Shown: positions 7,276 through 12,831 of the stretch, in pieces
How positions within the stretch are numbered: position 1 is the stretch's first letter
How the letters are laid out: each line of letters starts with the position of its first letter
NCBI GenBank assembly: GCA_024643595.1
Contig: JAHEMS010000049.1
Location: 1 to 12,831, forward strand
DNA length: 12,831 nucleotides
Direction of reading: 5' to 3'
Source of the DNA: Bacteroidota bacterium
Lineage (GTDB): Bacteria; Bacteroidota; Bacteroidia; Cytophagales; Cyclobacteriaceae
Made by a program: the position numbers and the translations under genes
Notes under the pieces: model-generated
What the model was told of the DNA's origin: nothing
Databases searched by the model: none
Seen by the model: only the letters and a program-made list of their open reading frames with translations

Positions 7276-7297
7276 AAAAGCCTCGCTGGTGCGAGGC
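7273..7297 (-). terminator. Rho-independent terminator of the maltose phosphorylase operon
   Basis: Bases 7280-7297 are GCCTCGC-TGGT-GCGAGGC, a perfect 7-base GC-rich stem with a four-base loop. Read on the minus strand the stem is followed at once by TTTTTTA (7279-7273), the classic layout. It begins 29 bases past the stop codon of the GH65 gene, so it ends the alpha-glucoside operon. On the plus strand there is an A-tract before the stem but no T-run after it, so it would be at best a poor terminator for the convergent barrel gene. Confidence 0.9.
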
Positions 7298-7325
7298 AAT
7301 ATTCGGTTCGATATCAACTAACCTC

Positions 7326-9608
7326 CTACTTCAACAACACCGGCTTGCCATGCATCATCACCTCCAATGGTTCACCATGTTCAAGTATCGTTTCCGTCTT
7401 TTCGTTGGAGACTTTCACCTTCAACACACGCCCCCTGAACTCCACCCGGAAAGAATAGGACTTCCATTGATCCGGTATAAACGGAGTGAAGTGCAATTTA
7501 CCATCGCGCACACGCATGCCTCCAAAGCCTTTCACTACACTCATCCACGTGCCTGCCATAGAGGTGATGTGGCAACCTTCTTCTGTGTCGTTGTTATAAT
7601 CATCAAGATCTAATCGTGCCGTGCGCAGATAAAATTGGTAAGCCTGTTCTTTATAGCCCAACTTACTGGCCAGGATCACATGCACACAAGGTGAAAGTGA
7701 AGACTCATGCACCGTCATGGGTTCATAGAAGTCAAAGTTTTTACGGATGGTTTCCAGGTCAAAGTCATCCTCGAATAGGAAGATGCCCTGCAAAACATCA
7801 GCTTGCTTGATAAAGCAGGAACGCAAAATGCGGTCCCAACTCCACTTCTGGTTCAACGGTCTGAATTCCGGTTTTAGATCTGCTGCCCGAATTAATTCCT
7901 TATCCAGGAATCCATCTTGCTGTAAAATTACTTTTCTCCTGGTGTCATATGGATAGTACATGTTATCGGAGATGTGCTTCCACTTTTCAGTTTCCGCCTT
8001 CTCATTGAAATTTGTTTTGGCGACAATCTCAGCATATCGTTTTGCATCATGTCCTTTCACATAATTGATAGCTTGTTGTGCAAAACGTAAGGTCCAGGCA
8101 CCAAGATAGTTCGTGTACCAATTGTTGTTTACGTTATTTTCATATTCGTTAGGACCCGTCACTCCCAGAATTACATACTTATTTTTATCAGAAGACCAGT
8201 TCACACGCTGCTCCCAGAATCGAGCTATACCGATCAATACTTCTAGTCCAAATTCAGTAAAGTAATGCTGATCTCCCGTATAGTCAACGTAATCACGCAT
8301 GGCATAAGCCATGGCGCTGGTACGGTGAATTTCTTCAAAGGTAATCTCCCACTCATTATGGCACTCTTCACCATTCATAGTAACAAAGGGATAGAAGGCA
8401 GCCCCACCGGTAAATCCAAGTTTCTGTGCATTTTCAATTGCCTTGGGCAAATGCTTATAGCGATAGACCAGAAGATTACGTGCTACTTTCTCTTCCGCTG
8501 TACTTAAAAAGAAAGGCAAACAGTATGCTTCCGTATCCCAATAGGTGCTACCACCGTATTTTTCTCCGGTGAATCCTTTCGGACCAATATTGAGGCGCTC
8601 ATCCTCACCCGTATAAGTTTGGGTCAGTTGAAATATATTAAATCGTATGCCTTGTTGCGCTGCAATATCTCCATCGATGGTAATATCACATTCCTCCCAC
8701 TTGTGCGCCCACACCTTCGCGTGTTGTTCAAATAAGGAATCAAATCCTGCCGTAAGCGCTTCCGTTAATTTAGCCCGGGCATGCTCTACCAGTTTATCCT
8801 TCGCATGATTCTCTGACGACAACACGGCTGCATATTTAAAGATCACCAACGGTATATCTTGTTTTATTTCAGTTTGCACCACGTTATCGGCATATTTCTC
8901 TCTCATATTCTCGCCTACTTTTATCGCGGCAGGCTTTCCACCCGAGTGAATGGCATACGTCATGGCGGTCGTTACATGAAATAATGTTTTGCGGGTTTCC
9001 GCGGTTACGATGGCCGAACCAGTTTGTGCTTCTTTATACACCTCATTCCAGAATTTTTCATCGTAATTGGAATCCTTGTTTACTACATCCGCATCAACGC
9101 TAAGCTCAATTGATATTTCTCCAGAAAAATTAAGCGCAGTAACCTGATACCGGATAGCTCCAATTTCGCCATCAGCCATAGAACAAAAGCGCTTCGCATC
9201 AACAGCTACTTTTTTTCCACCGGGCAATGTTGCTACGAATGAGCGTTGAAGCAATCCCGTTTTCATGTCCAGGACTCTAACAAAATTTTCGACCGTGCAT
9301 GTTGCAAGATCCAGTCTCTGATTTTCAACCTTAAGTTTAATATTTATCCAGCTTGGGGCATTCAACACTTTTGCAAAATATTCCGGGTAGCCATTCTTCC
9401 ACCAACCAACACGAGTTTTGTCGGGATAGTAAACACCTGCTACATAACTGCCTTGAAGCGTTTCACCGGAATAATCTTCTTCGAAGTTAGCGCGCTGCCC
9501 CATCCGGCCATTACCCAGGCTAAAAACGCTTTCAGAAATTTGGTTGTAGTGTGGATTCAATCCTTCCTCGATAATTTTCCACTCGTCTTGTTTTAAATAT
9601 TGTTTCAT
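7326..9608 (-). CDS. Maltose phosphorylase (GH65)
   Basis: Cytoplasmic glycoside hydrolase family 65 inverting phosphorylase: maltose + phosphate gives glucose + beta-D-glucose-1-phosphate. At 760 residues it has the normal length, with an N-terminal beta-sandwich (about 1-270), a linker, an (alpha/alpha)6 catalytic domain (about 320-690) and a short C-terminal beta domain. Landmarks are YYPDKTRVGWWKNGYPEYF (60-78), TMNGEECHNEWEITFEEIHR (410-429), TGPNEYENNVNNNWYTNY (484-501) with Glu488 as the expected general acid, KWSWDRILRS (587-596), and HESSLSP (633-639), the phosphate-binding motif. The HNEWE loop is the form seen in maltose rather than trehalose or kojibiose phosphorylases. There is no signal peptide, so maltose must be imported. 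It is the last gene of the operon, 79 bases after beta-phosphoglucomutase, its direct metabolic partner, and is followed by a strong terminator. In other bacteria the gene is called mapA. Confidence 0.95.
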   Translation of the reverse strand: MKQYLKQDEWKIIEEGLNPHYNQISESVFSLGNGRMGQRANFEEDYSGETLQGSYVAGVYYPDKTRVGWWKNGYPEYFAKVLNAPSWINIKLKVENQRLDLATCTVENFVRVLDMKTGLLQRSFVATLPGGKKVAVDAKRFCSMADGEIGAIRYQVTALNFSGEISIELSVDADVVNKDSNYDEKFWNEVYKEAQTGSAIVTAETRKTLFHVTTAMTYAIHSGGKPAAIKVGENMREKYADNVVQTEIKQDIPLVIFKYAAVLSSENHAKDKLVEHARAKLTEALTAGFDSLFEQHAKVWAHKWEECDITIDGDIAAQQGIRFNIFQLTQTYTGEDERLNIGPKGFTGEKYGGSTYWDTEAYCLPFFLSTAEEKVARNLLVYRYKHLPKAIENAQKLGFTGGAAFYPFVTMNGEECHNEWEITFEEIHRTSAMAYAMRDYVDYTGDQHYFTEFGLEVLIGIARFWEQRVNWSSDKNKYVILGVTGPNEYENNVNNNWYTNYLGAWTLRFAQQAINYVKGHDAKRYAEIVAKTNFNEKAETEKWKHISDNMYYPYDTRRKVILQQDGFLDKELIRAADLKPEFRPLNQKWSWDRILRSCFIKQADVLQGIFLFEDDFDLETIRKNFDFYEPMTVHESSLSPCVHVILASKLGYKEQAYQFYLRTARLDLDDYNNDTEEGCHITSMAGTWMSVVKGFGGMRVRDGKLHFTPFIPDQWKSYSFRVEFRGRVLKVKVSNEKTETILEHGEPLEVMMHGKPVLLK

Positions 9609-9640
9609 AAGAGATTATTCAAATTTCAGTAATCAAATTA

Positions 9641-9686
9641 TTAGCGGGTGTTAACGATGATATTGTTTCGGCCATATAACCGCTAA
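9641..9686 (-). repeat. Inverted repeat between pgmB and maltose phosphorylase genes
   Basis: TTAGCGG (9641-9647) and CCGCTAA (9680-9686) are perfect 7-base arms separated by 32 bases. On the minus-strand transcript the hairpin would begin two bases after the beta-phosphoglucomutase stop codon and end 32 bases before the GH65 start. There is no T-run after it, so it is not a terminator. It could stabilise the upstream mRNA end or be a processing site. The long loop makes it uncertain. Confidence 0.3.
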
Positions 9687-9687
9687 C

Positions 9688-10332
9688 CTATAGTTCATTA
9701 AGCATATTCAATTCAAAGTTGCCCGTTTTGGCGATTATCTTATGTGCTTTCCCTAGTTGCTCCTCGCTGCCGACCCCAACGCATTTCATGCCGCTTGCCA
9801 AAGCTGCCTCTACCCCCGCTTCGGCATCTTCAAATACAACACAATCTCCGGGTGGCACGCCTAATCGAGATGAAGCCAATAAAAATATTTCCGGATCCGG
9901 CTTGGTGTGCGTGATCATCGTGCCATCTACTATCGCATCAAACAAGTTCGCTATTTTCAAAAGCTCAATAACACGTTGCGCATTTTTGCTGCTGGAAGCG
10001 AGTGCAATTTTAAAATGCTTCTCTCGTAATGCCGTAATGAGTGCTATGACACCCGGAAAAATTTCCTCTGGCCGTATCGACTCAATGTATTCGATAAACC
10101 AGGAATTTTTTCGAACTGCTAATTTTTCTTTTTCTTCTTCGGATAGTTGAATATGGCCCAGCTCCAGAATGATTTCGAGTGAACGCATACGGCTCACGCC
10201 CTTCAACCGTTCGTTTTGCTCAATGGTTAAATTAATATTAAACTCGCTAGCCAACCGTTTCCATGCGATATAATGATAATGGGCCGTGTCGATGATTACA
10301 CCGTCAAGATCAAAAATAGCCGCTCTTATCAT
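9688..10332 (-). CDS. pgmB: Beta-phosphoglucomutase
   Basis: HAD-superfamily mutase that converts beta-D-glucose-1-phosphate to glucose-6-phosphate, the step after maltose phosphorylase. The 214-residue length is typical. The N-terminus FDLDGVIIDTAHYHYIAW (7-24) gives the nucleophile Asp8, the acid/base Asp10, Thr16 and His20, at the same positions as in Lactococcus lactis beta-PGM. The cap domain has KGVSR (44-48), whose Arg binds the distal phosphate and is specific to beta-PGM among HAD enzymes. Core motifs follow: LASSSKNA (motif II), KPDPEIF (motif III Lys) and VVFEDAEAGVEAA (motif IV, Glu-Asp for Mg2+). All catalytic residues are present. It starts 27 bases after the PfkB kinase stop and sits 79 bases before the GH65 gene. 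The genomic pairing with GH65 rules out a generic HAD phosphatase. Confidence 0.95.
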   Translation of the reverse strand: MIRAAIFDLDGVIIDTAHYHYIAWKRLASEFNINLTIEQNERLKGVSRMRSLEIILELGHIQLSEEEKEKLAVRKNSWFIEYIESIRPEEIFPGVIALITALREKHFKIALASSSKNAQRVIELLKIANLFDAIVDGTMITHTKPDPEIFLLASSRLGVPPGDCVVFEDAEAGVEAALASGMKCVGVGSEEQLGKAHKIIAKTGNFELNMLNEL

Positions 10333-10359
10333 GCCGGGGAGAACGATTTAGAAAGGAAA

Positions 10360-11331
10360 TTAAACATGACCATTTGCAATTATCTGATTAGTTTCTTCCA
10401 ACGGCTTAAATACATCAAAGGTCTTTCCTTGCGTACGCAGCGCACCGAAGGCGTTGCCATATTTAGCTGCGCCAATGTAATCCTTAGCCTTGCTCACCAA
10501 ACCATAAGAAAGACCTCCGGCAAATGAATCTCCGCAACCGGTAGTATCAATTACCCTGTCTACTTTAATTGAAGCAACCAGTTCTTCAACGATGACGCCA
10601 CCCCGTTTTTTATAAAAGGTAAGACAACCCCTGGAATCGAGTGTTACATAAACACATTTTACTCCTAAGGAGAGGCAGTGTTCGGCAAATTTTCTTATTT
10701 CTGCTCTGTCTAATTCCAGCTCAGAATAATCTTTACTCTCATACTCTTTCTTAAACCATGAGGCGTGTGCCTCTTCGAGGTTCATCTTCAATACATCAAT
10801 AAAGGGCAACCACTGGTCACGGTCAATCCAGAATTTTCGTTGCCGTTCACCATTGACCAAACAAGCCGTAGTTGGTCCATGTGCATCAAATATGATGGTT
10901 CCTTTACTTTTAGATTTTAAATATTTGAGCGTATCCAGTGAAATTTCATAGTCACTGATGGGAATAAAAACGAAGGCATCACAATCCAGCAAGCTCGTCA
11001 TATCGGCAGGCAATATCGGATCCATAAATCCAGTCTGTCGCTCAAGACGGTTATTCTGATCAACAAAACGAAGGCTGATGATATCACCCTGATCGTATGC
11101 TGATGTAACATGCTTGAGACTTATGCCTTTGTAGCCTTTAAATACCTCCGCCACATTATCCTTGTCAACCGTACGCACATGTGAAACCGGTATGATTTCA
11201 AGATCATTGCCTGCCAATACAGACAAGGCAATAACGGGATGCGTAACACAACCCCACTTCTGAATGAGATCGCCCTGATGCGTGACAATATGGTCACGAG
11301 GAATAGGTCCTACTACAGCTATTTTTTTCAT
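10360..11331 (-). CDS. PfkB-family carbohydrate kinase, substrate unknown
   Basis: Ribokinase-like (PfkB) sugar kinase of about 323 residues. Numbering here is from the TTG two codons upstream of the chosen ATG. The C-terminal signature DTTGCGDSFAGGLSYG (264-279) supplies the anion hole and the catalytic base Asp270. DAHGPT (151-156) and LKMNLEEA (183-190) fit the central substrate and ATP regions. The usual N-terminal GG motif is replaced by KWGCVTHPVIALS (27-39), so the sugar-binding side differs from ribokinase or fructokinase. I chose the ATG at 11329-11331, two bases after the ROK stop; the in-frame TTG at 11335-11337 overlaps that stop by two bases. Either way translation is probably coupled to the ROK gene. 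It sits inside a maltose phosphorylase operon that already has a glucose kinase, so its substrate is not obvious. Confidence 0.88.
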   Translation of the reverse strand: MKKIAVVGPIPRDHIVTHQGDLIQKWGCVTHPVIALSVLAGNDLEIIPVSHVRTVDKDNVAEVFKGYKGISLKHVTSAYDQGDIISLRFVDQNNRLERQTGFMDPILPADMTSLLDCDAFVFIPISDYEISLDTLKYLKSKSKGTIIFDAHGPTTACLVNGERQRKFWIDRDQWLPFIDVLKMNLEEAHASWFKKEYESKDYSELELDRAEIRKFAEHCLSLGVKCVYVTLDSRGCLTFYKKRGGVIVEELVASIKVDRVIDTTGCGDSFAGGLSYGLVSKAKDYIGAAKYGNAFGALRTQGKTFDVFKPLEETNQIIANGHV

Positions 11332-11333
11332 AT

Positions 11334-12245
11334 TCAAGCAACTAAAAATGCGGCACCAAAAACTCCTGCACTGTCACCCAGTTTCGGTTTCAGCACTGGG
11401 GTGTCAAGTCGGTTATTAAATACATATTTTCTCAACGCATCAACACCCTCCGAATAGATAATATCAATATTGCCTACCCCGCCACCAATTACAATCACAT
11501 CAGGATCCAGAATGTTAACGACAACACTCATTCCAAGTCCAAAGAAATGAGATAGCCTTTCCATAGTTTGCTTTGCATAAGGGTCAGTGCCTGCCTGATA
11601 AAGATCATATACTTCCCTTAGTGATTTTTGTTGTCCGCTGACTGAAGCATAATATTTTTCCAAAGCAGGTCCAGCCAATACTTTTTCAACACAACCGCTC
11701 TTTCCACAATAGCATGGTCCACCGGATTCATCCAAAAAATTATGACCCCACTCCCCACCTATTCCTTGCAATCCGTTAATTACTTTGCCATCCACCACCA
11801 CGCCTCCACCTACACCAGTGCCGAGTATTACACCAAAAACAACTTTTGCATTTGGATATTTTTCTTTCGCGATGCCCATATTGGCTTCTGCCAGTGCAAA
11901 ACAATTGGCATCATTGGCCATGTGTACTTCCATCCCCAGGATACGCTCAAGATCAGTCTTTAGCGGTTTACCATTGAGATTCGTAGAGTTACTATTCTTC
12001 ATTAGACCTAGACCAGGATCGAGCGTGCCGGGCGTTGCGATACCAAGTTTCTTTGGACGGTATCCTAGTTCGTTTTCCATTTTGTCTACCACAGATTTGA
12101 TCTGTCCTAAAATATGCTCGTAGCCTTTATGCCCTTCGGTTGGCAGACGATCACGAAACAACACATTGGGATCGGAAGCTGATTGAAGCACAGCGCCTTC
12201 TACTTTTGTGCCTCCAAGATCGATTCCCCAAAGATTCGTATTCAT
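11334..12245 (-). CDS. ROK-family glucokinase
   Basis: Cytoplasmic ATP-dependent sugar kinase, most likely phosphorylating the glucose freed by the GH13 and GH65 enzymes. The 303-residue length is normal for ROK kinases, and no DNA-binding helix-turn-helix precedes the kinase domain, so it is an enzyme rather than a ROK repressor. Motifs in order: GIDLGGTKVEGAV (7-19, phosphate 1), NDANCFALAEA (111-121) with catalytic Asp112, GVILGTGVGGGVVVDG (138-153, phosphate 2), GEWGHN (164-169) with Glu165 and His168, and the zinc motif CYCGKSGCVE (178-187) with Cys178, Cys180 and Cys185. VIVIGGGVGN follows near residue 250. All key residues are present. It begins 14 bases after the GH13 stop codon and ends just before the PfkB start. 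A mannose or N-acetylglucosamine kinase is possible but less likely in this operon. Confidence 0.93.
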   Translation of the reverse strand: MNTNLWGIDLGGTKVEGAVLQSASDPNVLFRDRLPTEGHKGYEHILGQIKSVVDKMENELGYRPKKLGIATPGTLDPGLGLMKNSNSTNLNGKPLKTDLERILGMEVHMANDANCFALAEANMGIAKEKYPNAKVVFGVILGTGVGGGVVVDGKVINGLQGIGGEWGHNFLDESGGPCYCGKSGCVEKVLAGPALEKYYASVSGQQKSLREVYDLYQAGTDPYAKQTMERLSHFFGLGMSVVVNILDPDVIVIGGGVGNIDIIYSEGVDALRKYVFNNRLDTPVLKPKLGDSAGVFGAAFLVA

Positions 12246-12259
12246 AAAAAATTACGTTA

Positions 12260-12831
12260 TTAAGTTAAACAACGATAAATGATTGCCTCCCAGGCGCGCA
12301 CGTTATCGGGGTTTCCACCATCTTCATAATTACCCACTAATCGTTCAGAGACAGCAGACTTTAAATAGTCAGGTAAGTTAATAACCTGATCAGAAAAATT
12401 AAGAACAATCAGCAATTTTTCTCCTTCTTTTTCTCTAAAATAAGCGAAGAGGGAATCATTCGTATCTTGGACAGGCTGATAGGTTCCGTAAGTAAGCACC
12501 GGGTTGGTCTTGCGGAATTGAGACATCTTTTTAAAGTAGTTGAGTATTGAATCAGCCGCATGCACCTGAGCCTCCACGTTGATGTAGGTATAATTTTTAT
12601 TCAACGTCATCCAGGGTGTAACTTTAGAAAACCCTCCATTCAGCGCACTGTTCCATTGCATGGGTGTTCGCGCATTATCACGGCCGGCATAATTGGCAGC
12701 TTTTAGAAAGTCAGCTTCATCAATACCTTTATTTTGGGCTTCACGCCAGCCATTATGTGTTTCAATATCTTTAGATTCACTGACAGCAGAAAGGTGCGTG
12801 TTTGTCATACCAATTTCGTCACCCTGAAACA
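12260..12831 (-). CDS. GH13 alpha-glucosidase / oligo-1,6-glucosidase, C-terminal part
   Basis: C-terminal about 190 residues of a glycoside hydrolase family 13 enzyme; the N-terminal part, with the catalytic Asp and Glu, lies beyond the right edge. The frame stays open through 12831, reading FQGDEIGMTN across the internal Met at 12806-12808, so that Met is not the start. RDNARTPMQW, then a GGFS and PWM segment and a later INVEAQ, are the signature of the oligo-1,6-glucosidase/alpha-glucosidase group, which removes glucose from the non-reducing ends of small malto- or isomalto-oligosaccharides. The last about 75 residues (from SLFAYFREKEGEKLLIVLNF) form the usual C-terminal beta domain. It is the most upstream gene of the operon visible here, 14 bases before the ROK kinase. 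Trehalose-6-phosphate hydrolase or a trehalose-related GH13 remains a less likely alternative. Export cannot be judged. Confidence 0.92.
   Translation of the reverse strand, partial: FQGDEIGMTNTHLSAVSESKDIETHNGWREAQNKGIDEADFLKAANYAGRDNARTPMQWNSALNGGFSKVTPWMTLNKNYTYINVEAQVHAADSILNYFKKMSQFRKTNPVLTYGTYQPVQDTNDSLFAYFREKEGEKLLIVLNFSDQVINLPDYLKSAVSERLVGNYEDGGNPDNVRAWEAIIYRCLT

Noticed and set aside
9246..9596. 116-codon plus-strand frame opposite the start of the GH65 gene
   Set aside because: Antisense shadow of a highly conserved enzyme domain; no sign of a real protein.
9719..10150. 143-codon plus-strand frame opposite pgmB
   Set aside because: It is an antisense shadow of a gene with all its catalytic residues; its translation is low-complexity (Ser, Ala, Pro) and matches no family.
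11785..12123. 112-codon plus-strand frame opposite the ROK kinase
   Set aside because: Antisense to a gene with intact ROK motifs; composition-driven and without a start context.
12260..12808. A short complete gene beginning at the Met at 12806-12808
   Set aside because: The frame continues upstream to the window edge with the family-typical FQGDEIG before this Met, so it is internal to a longer GH13 enzyme.

Overview
The window looks like a piece of a Bacteroidota chromosome, probably of a Cytophagales-like environmental bacterium. The reasons are the moderately AT-rich composition, the near absence of Shine-Dalgarno sequences, promoter-like TAnnTTTG motifs, a lipoprotein signal and an outer-membrane barrel of the usual type, and a maltose phosphorylase of a Bacteroidota-like form. 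No RNA gene, CRISPR array, insertion sequence or phage gene was seen. Every gene is on the minus strand except one.

Left block (1-5807, minus strand). From upstream to downstream in transcription order it holds: a DUF4256 protein (5238-5807) and a DUF1801/YdeI-like protein (4600-5187), which may form a two-gene unit; a Tat-exported PLP-dependent aldolase/lyase of the threonine-aldolase family (3250-4425); an M81/MlrC-type metallopeptidase-like lipoprotein (1604-3163); a CPA1-type Na+/H+ antiporter (141-1382); and the first 28 codons of a further membrane protein cut by the left edge (1-86). The aldolase and the M81 protein are adjacent, same-strand and both exported, so they may work together outside the cytoplasm.

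Middle (5808-7325). A 334-base AT-rich divergent intergenic region leads into the only plus-strand gene, a secreted outer-membrane beta-barrel protein of unknown function (6142-7200). It is followed by a strong rho-independent terminator that serves the opposing minus-strand operon.

Right block (7326-12831, minus strand). This is a compact alpha-glucoside utilisation operon. In transcription order: a GH13 alpha-glucosidase/oligo-1,6-glucosidase (cut by the right edge), a ROK-family glucokinase, a PfkB-family kinase, beta-phosphoglucomutase, and a GH65 maltose phosphorylase. The logic is clear for four of the five. GH13 releases glucose and smaller oligosaccharides. Maltose phosphorylase splits maltose with phosphate into glucose and beta-glucose-1-phosphate. 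Beta-phosphoglucomutase turns the latter into glucose-6-phosphate, and the ROK kinase phosphorylates the free glucose. The PfkB kinase has no obvious role in this scheme and is the main puzzle of the operon. No SusC/SusD or other sugar transporter lies in the window; the operon promoter and any importer would be beyond the right edge.

No clearly new multi-gene system was found. The most useful leads are the unexplained PfkB kinase, the exported aldolase/M81 pair, the orphan barrel protein and a few palindromic candidate operators.
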